NCBI RefSeq assembly: GCF_000226095.1
Contig: NC_016478.1
Coordinates: 3,710,001-3,774,000, forward strand
DNA: 64,000 bases
Direction: 5' to 3'
Origin: Thermothelomyces thermophilus ATCC 42464
Lineage: Eukaryota; Ascomycota; Sordariomycetes; Sordariales; Chaetomiaceae
Positions 24,722 through 35,766 of the stretch are shown here, one piece after another; positions within the stretch are counted from its first letter, which is position 1, and the number at the start of each line of letters is the position of its first letter. Made by a program: the position numbers and the translations under genes. Under the pieces are notes generated by a model. That model was not told the DNA's origin, searched no databases, and worked only from the letters and a program-made list of their open reading frames with translations.

Positions 24722-27700
24722 AAAATAGACGGCATCTTAGATAGATGACCCCGTTTTTGCTACTAACTATGAAGGCTTACTGATAGATACGTTACGGTCT
24801 AACTAGATAGCAACGTAAGCTTTCAATACTATTAAGTTAGAGGTTAATAATAAAGATATTTCCGATAGGGATAGTAATATAGTAACTATAGTATGGAGTA
24901 CTACCCTTATAAAGCGCTATTTTATGGAAATAGAAGACGAGCTAATATAGGATTCTATTAGGTAAGAGGGAATTAATAAAGTAAAGACCATTTAATTACT
25001 AAAAAGGAATATAGAAGTAAGAGGAGCTAACCCTCTAGCTATAAGCTAAGGGGTTATAGCTATTATTAAGAGGGCTACTAATCTAGCTAATAAGGGAGCT
25101 CTCCTCCTAGCTAAATAGAAACGAACCGTTTACTTTAAGGAATTAGAGAAATCGACTAAGGAGAACGTAGCCTATAATATAGTCTCTCTAGTTAGTAAGG
25201 CTCTTTAAGTAAAGACACTTACTATTGATAAGGTCTTAGGGATCTCTTTAGCATTTAAGAACGTGCTAATTGCATTCCTTAAGTAAGACTATAAAAGTCC
25301 TTAGGAGGTGATCGAGTATAAGGGCTTGGCTATTCTCTTCCCTAATAAGCTAGCTTTATAAATAAGAGGGAGAGTATTATAAGAGGTTAAGATATACCTT
25401 AGCTATCTAGGTAGATAGAGTAATATTAAGGGAGAAGAGTCCGTGATTACGGTTCTAGCATTTCTAGGGGTTACTAGTGATAGCTAGTAGACTATTGTAA
25501 TAGACGGTTTCTAGAGTAACTACCTTACTAGACGGCGAGACTAGCTGGATTTAAAAGAAATCGAAACATCCTTCTAGGCTCTGATCTATATACTCTTTGC
25601 TAGCTAGAAGATCTAGATAGATATACTTATATAGATATATATACTACTAACGCTCTATTATAACTTTAAGGATCTAAGGGGTAAGAAAGTACTTGCTCTA
25701 ATTAATACTAGGTCTAAGTATAATATAATTACCCTTAGCCTAGTATAGAGATACTATCTCTCTATATAGATAATAATAGTAATTTCCTAGGGTCTTTATA
25801 ATAGTAGGCCGTTTACTAGGGAAACGGTTAGTATAATTATCTTAAGGGCTATCTTAATCTATAAGCATTTCTTCGTTTTAGATAGAGATACTAGTAATTA
25901 CTAAATCTTACTAGGTATATTATTTATCTATAATACGAGCCTAATATTTAGTTATGAAGCTAGCCGTCTAGTTATAGTAAATATTATCGCCAAGAATAAA
26001 TTAATTAAAGCATTAGTTATTTTAGACGTTATAGCTAAAACGACGTTCGAAAGAAAATATTAACTTATAAGGAACGAACTCTAACGTCTAGTCACGACGA
26101 CTACCGCTACCCCTACATTTACCGACATTTAGGATAGCAAAATTCTACTTAGATTTCTTAATAATTAGGCCAATAAAGCCATTTTTGATATAATACTAAG
26201 GATTTCTTATCTATCTCTTATTAATATACTTACTAAAGTTTCGACATTTTGTCTTACTAGATAAGATACTTTAAAATAGGGATACTAGGAAACAGAGGGT
26301 AAAACGGATAAGCCTAGCTATCTAGATGGATAGAAAACGCTTAGGAAACTTACGTTAGAGGTTAGAAAAGGGTTATGAAAGGTATAGACATTTACTATAC
26401 AAAAGTCTATAGCTAGAAAAGTTCACCCTATAGATATAGCTATTAGCGATAGTTTAGTACGTAATAGTGACCCTAATTGGTGGGAATAGCGCCTAAGGGA
26501 AGCTACTAAAAAGATAAAGTTTAGGTTAAAGTAGGATAGCCTTATTATACTACGGTTTTTAGACCTAGAGCCTAGGACATGGCTTATAGCCAAACGGCTT
26601 AATACACTACTTATATCTATAGAAAGCTTTCTATCTAACCAGGAGAAGGAACTTTTTATATAGGTTCTATAGAATAGGGAGGCCGCCCTAGCATAGGATT
26701 TCACTAAATATAGGCAGATTTACCCTAACATTGTCCCTCCTTAGGTTATCCGGACCATTTCTTATATAGCGTAATAATTAAAGAGTATCCCTATCCTAAA
26801 GCCGTTAATGCTAAAGGTCATTAACCTCCTAAAGTAGCAGATCTAGCATAGGATTATCGAGCCTAGCTATAGAAGTTACTATAATAACTAGTTCCTAGTC
26901 CTTAAGAAGGATGGCGGTCTCTGGCTAATCAATGATACCTAGAAAGCTAACATTATAATCATATAGGACATATTCGTACTACTAGCTATAGAGGAATTTA
27001 GTAAAGACTTTAGTAGTTATGAAGTTATCTCTCTCTTAGACCTCTTTTCTAGGTATAACTAAGTTAATCTTAACGAACAGAGCCGGGACCTTATAACCTT
27101 TCAAACGCCTATCGGCCTCTTCCGGATATATACCCTCCTTATGGGCAGAACGAACTCTATTACCTAGTTTCAACGAGTGATGACCTAGATCTTCTAAAAC
27201 CTAATTCTAGATATCTGCCACGTTTACCTAGATGATATCTATACAAAGGGGCTACGGTCTGACTATAATAGGGAAGAAGTTACCCCTAGGTTATAGAAGT
27301 TTGTAGTTAAACACCTCTAAAACGTTAATATAGTTCTCCTAAATGCTAAACTTACTAGAGCTACTATCGCGGCTAGGAAATCCTAGTGGTGCCGCCTGCA
27401 AATTTGCGAAATAGCACTTAGATATCTAGTTTATGCCCTCTGACTAGAGGGGGAAGCCATATTTCCTCCTCGAGGCGTGTAACGATCTTATAGGATTTAT
27501 AGAAGCCGAAGTCCTACCTAACAAGTTAGCTAGAGCGGTAAAGAACTTCATTAACCGTAACATTCTCCTTTATTAGGGACTCCCGATAGTCGTAGTTATT
27601 AATAGGGGATCCAAATTCAAAGGGAAAGCAAAAGCTATCCTAAAGGAACTAGGGGTAAAATGTATTATCATTTCTCCCTATAACTCTAGGGCTAACGGTA

Positions 27701-28560
27701 TTAGTAAGGCTAGGTATATACCTATTATAGCTACCCTAGTAAAGATAACCATAGGGACTAGAAAGAACTAGTAATAGCTTCTTCCCTATATCCTACACGC
27801 TAACTATACTACCGTTCGAAATAACTATAGTTACTTACCCTTTAACCTTATTTATAACTATAATCCTATTAGCCTAATCGAAAACAATGTCCTAACCTAG
27901 TAAATTCTTTACTAGGACTCTATAGCCGTCTGACCAGATAGGGAAAATCAAGTAGAGGCCTGTCTACAACTACTAGAACTCCGTATTAAGGTGCTATTAG
28001 ATACGGAATTCGATCTTAAAGTCGCTACTAAAAAAGTTACCAAAGCTAGACAAAAAATGGCTAAACGCCGAAACGAAGCCTATTATTATAAATTCAGAGC
28101 CGAGAATGCCTAAATTAAGATAGGCGATCTTGTTCTAGTATATGATAACATTCGGTAGATCGATATAAGCTCGTTTCGAAAACTTTAGTACTAATAGTAT
28201 AGTCCGTACCAGGTCTAGGAAGTTAGGAATGGAAATACCTACTACCTAGAGACTCTTAACGGTATAACTATATAGATACTATATTCTGCGAACCACGTTA
28301 AGAAGTTTTTTAAGCAGGATAGAGTTTGGCTTAAAGCCGACGGATCTAATAGTTTTCTAGGTAAGCAGAACCCTTAGAACTAGGAAGTAGGTTCTTCGCC
28401 ACCAGAAGCGCTTAAAGAAGTAGTAGTAGAAGAGGAAGCTCCTAGACAAACTAGGTAACTATAACTAAGCGACTAACTTACTAGATCTAAAGCCTAAGAG
28501 TAACGATAGTAATAGTAGAAGCTTATAGTCAAACTAACTAAAGGGAAACTACCTAGATTT
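24722..28560 (+). pseudogene. G0 pol: protease, RT and integrase of an old gypsy-like element, internally deleted
   Basis: This continues G0 after E1. The aspartic protease site is near 25704 (Asn-Thr-Arg-Ser in place of Asp-Thr-Gly-Ser). RT has the first catalytic Asp at 27039 and YLDD at 27225-27236, in the same frame. The RT thumb follows, and then the reading moves to another frame and directly to an integrase core (Gly-Ser-Lys-Phe-Lys after a lost Asp, near 27601) and a basic C-terminal domain. RNase H and the integrase N-terminus are absent, so there is an internal deletion around 27480-27560. It is distantly related to the chromovirus family in this window. It is dead, with pervasive stops. 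Confidence 0.7.
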
Positions 28561-29110
28561 TAACCTTTGAGCCGTTAATAGAAGTATAAGTTAACCTTAT
28601 TCAATTTTACTTCTATTTACTCTTTACTACCTAAACCCCTAATTACCCCTTTTCTATACTACCTTTACCCCTTTTCCCTAAATCCCTAATTCCTTATCTA
28701 TAATCGCCATTTACCCTGTTTATAAGCTACCTATTGATCCCTAACTATACTATCTAAATCCGTTGAAATTAGAGAGCTCTTTTTCTATATTACTAGCTAG
28801 ATATTCTTTAGCAAGCTATTAAGGTTAAATTTAGCCTAACCTATAAGCTAAAAGTTAGAATCTTAGAAGCTATCATTAACTATATCTTCCTATAAGCACT
28901 TCTTGTCACTCTAGTAGCAGTTTCTATACCGTCTGTCTAGGATAGGACCTATTAAAACGTAGCTATAGAATGGCTATATAGCATAGATAGTAATAGGCTT
29001 CTTATTCCTTAGAGGGATAACCTTAGTTATCGACCTTCGGTAGGACTATTTATAGGCCTAGCATGATACTAGATTCCTATATCCCTAATTAGCTCTTCCT
29101 CTAACCAGAG
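28561..29110. other. Non-coding flank of G0
   Basis: This AT-rich RIP-altered sequence begins with a pyrimidine-rich stretch (about 28600-28720), possibly the 3' untranslated part of G0. I see no gene or LTR. It ends at the cagag target duplication of E4. Confidence 0.4.
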
Positions 29111-29529
29111 TGTGACGAACCCAGCTTAGACTTCTTCTAAAAGGGTTCAGACGAAGGTAGATTGAGCGGGACAGGCAGGCAGGTCGTCTGAGGGATTCGG
29201 TAAAGCCAAAGGGTTCATAACAACACTTAGAGTTGTCTCTCACAGTAATTAGCAATACTAGGTATAAGTACTATGATTGTGATTGTTACCACTGGTAAAC
29301 TCCAGAGTCTACTATAACGAGTGACTATCTACATGTATATATAATCCTAGTGATCACTTGTGATCACGGTGATTGTGAGTGATCGTATAGTGATAATCAC
29401 CCTGATCGCTGGTGAGCGTAGTGATCACTGTGCTTCCCTATGTTGTAATTGGTCCTTTCGTTCCTTCGGCTTAATTGGCCTGTCTGTGCCGGTGGCTTAG
29501 GTGGCATCTGTATATATATTTCCGTGATA
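29111..29529 (-). repeat. E4 3' LTR
   Basis: This 419-bp LTR is in reverse orientation and pairs with 51315-51733. U3 contains a run of TGATC-like pentamers at roughly helical spacing (see 29351-29428). R-U5 is the shared type. Confidence 0.93.
29351..29428. promoter_or_regulatory. E4 U3 helically phased TGATC array
   Basis: TGATC or one-mismatch versions start at 29351, 29361, 29370, 29380, 29391, 29403, 29413 and 29422, intervals of 9-12 bp, close to one DNA turn. Three are the palindrome TGATCAC. The array is also present in the right LTR (from about 51552). It resembles a multi-site operator; the binder is unknown. Confidence 0.5.
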
Positions 29530-29660
29530 CGATGTCCTCCCTCTGAGGCTTTCGACCCGAAAGCCCTCTTTTTAGGCCGTTTCAAATAGCGCTAATATTC
29601 CTTGTGTTCCCTATATATATTCTTTCTCCTTAGCCCTTGTTACCCTTCGTACTGTTAATT

Positions 29661-30253
29661 ATGTCGTCTAACGCGTGTAGATCCCTAGCGTCTATTTGTT
29701 ATAAGTGTTTAGCTTAGTTTATTTCCGATCATAGGTTTGTAATGATAGCATGTTCCTATTATATAGAGTATAACCGAGTATGTAAGATGATTGAAAAATC
29801 TCGTCTCTACGAGGCTTACGTATATTAGGGTCATGCTTATAATAGTTCCGGCGTTCTAGTTTCTTCTTGTAAGTTCCTGTTTCCTTACGAGGGTACGCTT
29901 CTAATCGCCATATAGTAGATCGTATCATACGTAAATAATGTCGTTTAAAGGCTGAAGAGAAAGAGGCCGAAGCCTTGCTATAGGAATATTAGTGTAAAGC
30001 GTCTAAGGCGTTAGCCCGTCTGACTCGGGTTCGTGAATAACGAGAGTTCCTGGTAGAGAAGGGGGCAGACATGGTTATATAGGGTTTGTCAAATCTAGAC
30101 GAATTGGAGGCAGTAGAACAGCAGGAATCGGGGGCTGTTATATAACTTAGTGGTGGCGTCGAGGTTGTTAACTAGGGCGCTGTTTTCGGTTCTATCCTAG
30201 GTTTGCCTTTGGCTGATCTAGGTTCTATTAGTAGAACTGCTCTAGTTTCTTAG
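29661..30253 (+). pseudogene. E4 antisense gene: Zn(2)Cys(6)-like plus coiled coil, best-preserved intron
   Basis: Exon 1 is 29661-29868 (208 nt, as in E2 and E8), with ligand positions C,Y,C,Y,Y,Y in exact X2-X6-X8-X2-X6 spacing. The intron is 29869-29915, with donor GTAAGT, a ttctaatc branch-like site and acceptor tatag. Joining in phase 1 brings exon 2 into the coiled-coil frame (Leu, Arg, Glu-rich, then the REFLVEKGADM-type segment). An in-frame TAG at 30173-30175 aligns with a Trp codon in E5; the next stop is at 30251. Gln codons have become TAG/TAA. It lies convergent to pol, and its 5' end faces U3 of the 3' LTR. Confidence 0.7.
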
Positions 30254-33055
30254 GGTAATTTAGATTCTTGATTAGTTCCTATAAACTATCTTCTAGTCTA
30301 AAATCAAGCTATTTGACTAGGTACTATAGTTCTCTATTAATGATATATAAATCTAGAATTTCTTTAACGTCCTATTCTTCCTCTTTGTCTTCTGCTTTGA
30401 TGTTTGTAGCGACTTTAGCGTTTTTTAATGCCAGTTCGAGAAGTGAAATATAAAAAACATCTATCTGTAGTCGTATAGATAATAGTAACGATAGTCGGTA
30501 GTTAGATGTCAAAATTCGTTCTTTGATAATGAAGGGTCTAACCTTCTTGAAGTCTAGCTTTGTGCTTAGTCGTTTGGTTCGCAAGTTTCATGTGATTAGG
30601 TAGACTTTGTCTCCCCTCTCTAGGTAAGGTCCCTTAAGCCTATATTTGTCATAGTAGTTCTTTATTCTAGTCTTGATAAACTCGAGTTCCTTTTTAAGCT
30701 TTTTATATAGTATGTACATTTGTTCTGCTTTAACTACTGCTCTCGGCACTGTGACTTCTGGTCCTTGCCTAAGGTCTGCTTTATATCTGTAGTTCGCGAA
30801 GAATAGTATAACTTTGGTTGTTTCTATTAGTGTTATATTGTAAGTGAGTTATACTATTAGCAATAGCATAACCTAGTTATCTTGCTAGTAGTTGACGTAA
30901 GAGCGGAGGTACTGCTTAATAACTTAGTTTAGTCGCTCCATTTGTCTATTAGTCTATAGGTAATATGCCGTTAATAGCTTGCTGTTAACGCCTAATCGTT
31001 GTATTAATACTTGCTAGAACTTCGATGCGAACTTAGTGTCTCTGTCGGTAATCTATTCTTACGGCTAAGTATATATTAATGTAACTTGCCGATAGATTAC
31101 ATCTGCTAGCTATTTAGCTGTCTAGGATTCCTTGTAGGGAAAGAAGTATACTTACTTAGTTAGGCGATCTACTATAGTAAGAATACTATCGTAGGTTACT
31201 CCTATAGCTATGTCCTTAGACTCTAGTAGCTTTATAATAAAGTCTATTATAATTAAACTCTATAGTTTATTAGCTGTCGGCAGTAGCTAAAGTAGCCTAT
31301 ACGGCTTATGTCGCGCTGTTTTGCTTTGATTGCAAATGTTGTAGTTCTGTACGACTTCCTTAACTCGTATCGTTAACTATAGAAAGTCGTAGTGTTTCTT
31401 AACTTGTGCTATAGTCTTTGTAACTCCTTTGTATCCTCTGAGTTTCGACTTGTAGAGTTCTCAAATCATTTATAGCTGTTGATCTCTGTCGTAGATATAT
31501 ACTTTGCCTTGGTATTAGAGTTTCCTATCTTTTTCTTTGACTCTGTTAGGTACTAGTAGTCCGGGTGCTACTTGATACTATGCCTCGTTAATCCTTTCTT
31601 CTTGAAAGATTGTGTAATATTCTAGGAATGAGTTAAGTAGATTATCTTCTATAGGTGTCTACGTTTCGTGATATAACGTCCTGTCTATTCGTTCCTTAAA
31701 TAATAGTGGCATTGTTTCTGTTTGTCCTTCCGTATGACCTATTCGTCGGCTTAAGATGTCTGCTCGTGTGTTTTCTTTACCCTTCTTATAGTAGATCTCG
31801 AAGTTAAATTCCGCGAGGAATTTTGCCTATTATATTTGTCGTCTATTAAGCTCCTTTATCGTTATAAAGTATTGTAGGTTCTTATGATCTATATATACTT
31901 GTACTAGTTCGATTGTACTACTAAGGTATAGTCGCTACTCCTTAAAAGCTATGATAATCGTAAGTAGTTCCTTATTATAGATTAGATAATTAAGACATAG
32001 TCTATCGAGCTTCTTTAAAAAGAAGGCTACAGGATGTAGCTTTCCTTGTCTATCTCGTTATCCTAATTATCCTCCGATAGCGTAGTCTAAAGCGTCCGTT
32101 TCTACCTCAAATGGCTTCTTAGGGTCTGGTAGTACTAGTACTAGGTCTTTAGTAATAGCGTTATAGATCTATATAAATGCTTACTCGTATTGTCCTTTCT
32201 ATTGGAATTTAGCATTCTTCTTGGTAAGTTCGTATAAAGGTTGTACGATCGCTCTAAAGTTCTTAATAAACATCCGGTAGAAGTTCGTAAACCTGATGAA
32301 ACTTTGTACTTCTATGACTGACGTTAGTCGTAGCTAATCCTTAATGGCTTTAACCTTTGAGGGTTCTATCTGGATTTGTCCTAGGGATATCTTGTACCCT
32401 AAAAAGACTATCTTCCTAACATAGAATTCGCTTTTTTCCTTATTAACTAATAGCTTATACGCGTGTAGCGTGTCTAGCACTACTCTTATATGCTTCTAGT
32501 GTTTGTCTATTATCTTAGAGAAGATAAGTATATTGTCAAGATAATATATTATAAATTTGTCGAGAAAGGGTCGGATAACTTGATTAATTAGGGCTTAGAA
32601 CGTTACTAGCGTGTTTATAAGTCTAAATGGCATGATAAGGTACTTGTAATGGCTATAGGGTGTCCTAAAGGCCGTTTTCTACTCATTACCTTCTTTAATC
32701 TATATATAGTTATAGGCCGACGGCAAGTTAAGACGCGTGAAATATTAGGCTCCTACTAACTAATCTTAGAGCTATAAGATCAACGGTAATAGGTATCGGT
32801 TTTCCACGGTCTGTTCGTTAAGTTATTAATAGTTAACATATAACTATAGCTTTCTATCTTTCTTAGGCATAAATAGGATTAGGTAGCCTACTAGCGATAT
32901 CGACAGGTAGATATATCCTCTTTAAAGGTTCTCCTCTAAATATCGCTTAAGTTCTTCGTTCTATATCTAGCTCGTATAGTAAATCTTAAAGAACTTTAGT
33001 TATACTCCTTCCTTAAGCTTAATCTCGTAATCCTATAGGCTATATTCTAGTAATC
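30168..33055 (-). pseudogene. E4 pol, 3' part (end of RT, RNase H, integrase, chromodomain)
   Basis: This part lies downstream of the E7 insertion. RT, RNase H, integrase and chromodomain align with E8. The end is put at a TAA that aligns with Arg in E8; E4 has CAA where E8 has its terminal TAG, so the true end of pol is uncertain. Confidence 0.8.
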
Positions 33056-33477
33056 TGTCACGGTAATATGCATACAGGACGCCGCCTAAGCCGCCTTCCC
33101 CGACAAGCCAATGGGACAGCAGGCACGAACGGACCAATTAGGAAAGGATCACGCTTAGCAAAGTGATCCATACGCTATAGGATCACTATCGTAGCCGTGA
33201 TCTAGACGACAAAGGATCACTAGATGAAGAGTGATCCCAGGATTATATATACATATAGATAATCACTCGTTATAGTAGACTCTGGGAGTTCACTAGTGGT
33301 AACAATCACAATCACAGTACTTATACCAAGTATTGCTAATTACTATAAGAGACAACTCTAAGTGTTGTTATAAACCCTTTGGCTTCACCAAATCCCTTAG
33401 ACGACCTGCCTACTTGTCCCGCTTCACCTGCCTCCGTCTAGACCCTTTTAGAAGAAGTCTGAGTTAGGTTCGTCATA
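33056..33477 (+). repeat. E7 5' LTR
   Basis: This 422-bp LTR begins TGTCAC and ends GTCATA. U3 holds the 17-bp-pitch array (33146-33237), followed by a TATA-like tract (33243-33255) and the shared R-U5. Confidence 0.95.
33146..33237. promoter_or_regulatory. E7 U3 array of six alternately inverted heptamers, 17-bp pitch
   Basis: GGATCAC starts at 33146, 33180 and 33214; GTGATCC (or GTGATCT) starts at 33163, 33197 and 33231. Every spacer is exactly 10 bp, so the unit is GGATCAC-N10-GTGATCC repeated three times with a further 10 bp between units. Spacers differ in sequence; only the heptamers are kept. The array lies just upstream of the TATA-like tract. The geometry fits dimers of a sequence-specific regulator. 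The element's own Zn(2)Cys(6)-like antisense product is a candidate binder by inference only. Confidence 0.68.
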
Positions 33478-33479
33478 CG

Positions 33480-33490
33480 TTGTTACTACT
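33480..33490 (+). promoter_or_regulatory. E7 candidate self-priming primer-binding site
   Basis: ttgttactact pairs with agtggtaacaa in the LTR (33295-33305) over 11 nt with a single G-U pair. It starts two bases after the LTR. Confidence 0.68.
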
Positions 33491-33504
33491 CCCTTTGTTC
33501 TATT

Positions 33505-35766
33505 ATGGTTTAGAATGGAGGTGACTTCGACCTTGACACTGACATAGATACTAACGTCACGGCCGAATAACTGCTTACCTAGCTTAGTCAACTCTAGTAG
33601 CGGATCTAGGAGTTGGACTAGAGAGATAAGGCTGCTCAAGCTCGAATCAAGGAACTCGAGAACCGCGAAAAGTACTTGTAGAAGTTAGTTAATGAGGCCT
33701 ACGCCAAAATCGAGGCACTTAAGGGCGCCAAAGCGAAGCGTATCAAGATCGAACTACCTGGTAAATACGGAGGAACCAAGGAAGATCTTGTAGGATTCCT
33801 AATAAACCTTCGATCCTACTTCTGGCTTAATGATGATAAGTTTCCGGATGATAAAGCCAAAGTCCTCTATATAGCTACGAGACTAGAGGGCAAGGTACTT
33901 AGATAGTTTAAGCCTACGTGGAATGACTATCTTACCAAGGAAGACGAAGACAACCGAGACGCGTTTACGTAGGCAGTCTTCCGATCTTACGACCGTTTCG
34001 AAGAAGAGCTTCGAAAGGTTTTTGGCGATAAGGACGAGAAGATTTATATATAAGAAAGACTCGCCAATCTCCGATAGACTAAGTTAATAGCCTCCTATGC
34101 TATATAGTTTAGGTAGGACATGCTTAAGTCTTAGCTTAATGACAAGGTGTTAATACAATTATTTTATAATGGCTTAAAGGAAAAGGTTAAGGACGAGCTA
34201 TATAAGTACGATTGGCCTAAGACCCTAGATAAATATATTATATAGGCTATTAGAATCGATAATCGACTCTATATACGAGAGTAGTAAAAATAAGGTCAAA
34301 TGAATGGAACTATGGTTAAGGCTAATAATAAGAAAAAGCGAGCATACGTCAGTACCTCGTATAGGACGTATCTTAGAGCTATAGATATAGACGTAGCGTA
34401 AAAGTAGGACTAGAAGAAGACGACCAAAGACAAGTCTAATGTTACCTACTATAACTATAGAAAGAAAGGGCACTATAAGCGAGAATGTCGTAGCCTAAAG
34501 AAAGAATGGAAGACAGTCCCTAGAAAAGAAATCGCGGACATTGACGAAACTACTAAGAATGTTACCAAAGTAGCGGCTACGAGCTACGAAGACAAGGGCA
34601 GTGATATAGACAGTCTCGGACACGACGGCGACGGTAAAGACGAACAAGCACTATACTCCGAATTGGTCACTATAAACCTAGAGACAGGTCTCGCCGAGTA
34701 GGATATGGCAGGAGAATATATACCGCCAGTTTCGATTCTCCTAGCCTTGAGGTAGTAGGGTTTTATGGTCACGTAGAGGTAGGATAGATTGTAGATAACC
34801 GATACTTAAGGAATTGAAAGACCTAGACCTAATGTTCTATTCCTCTAGGAACGAATCGAATAGTACCGTAACGAAGTTTTTTAGCTTAACGTGGAACTAC
34901 GCAAATAGGATAGACGCTTGATTTGACTTGCCTAGTAGAGTGATAGAATAAGGGACAAGATAAGGGAACTCTAACGTATTGTAGAAACTATCAAAGGAGA
35001 ATAGCCTATAATATACGATAGGCCTAATAGCTACACTGAGTATCTTGATAGCTAGTAACTTAGTAATGATATGCGAAACCTAGAATACTAGTTTATATAT
35101 ATAAACCATGGAAAAGATAAGTATACGTAGGAAAGCTACTAGAAGAAACACTCCTATGTTAGCACTAGAGTACTTATAGTCTATATACAATGGGAAGGAT
35201 TCGGGAAAGAATTCTAATACCTCCTAGGCAATGCTATATAACTATACCCTTGACACGAGGTATATACGTAAGTGCCTTAGTTCTAGTGTGTAGTATATAA
35301 ATGCCGATACCACTTCCACGACAAATTCGAAAACAATCACTAGCCGACCTGACAAGGAAATGAGGACGGAAGCTTACGCCCTATAGAATAGGTTTACGAT
35401 GTAGGAAACAGAGCGGCCGAATTGCTCTAGAAGATCGAAGCCCGCGATCTAGAAAGCATTACGATAGTTCTAAGACGAGCCTAGCCTAGGTACTGCGGAA
35501 TAGGACGAGACATATAGGACTCGTGCTGGAGTAACGATTGCCTCTATTACGTGGACGAAAAGAAATTGCAAATTCGGGAGCTTTAGATAAAGCTATAGCA
35601 CGTATGACGGAAAGCGGAACAGACCTAATGGTAGGAAGCTGTAAGCACTTAATGGCTTATGGAAATGAGTACGATTGACGAAGCTGCTATCAGCCGAATA
35701 ACTAGAGAGGTTAGCACTGACCTAGGAAACGGGTCAGGGCTCTTCGAGGGGCCTAGAAACCATTAA
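33505..35766 (+). pseudogene. E7 gag, RIP-degraded
   Basis: The frame runs from ATG 33505 to TAA 35764-35766, exactly 2262 nt. The order is N-terminal coiled region, capsid domain, CCHC knuckle near codon 315, and a long extension. In the extension a CX4CX4HX6H pattern is complete here (around 35287-35340), whereas E8 has Cys for the first His. Stops are at Gln and Trp codons. The end overlaps pol, which is in the -1 frame. Confidence 0.88.

Noticed and set aside
33146-33237. CRISPR array
   Set aside because: Units are 7 bp and alternately inverted, spacers are 10 bp, there is no cas gene, and the setting is a eukaryotic LTR.
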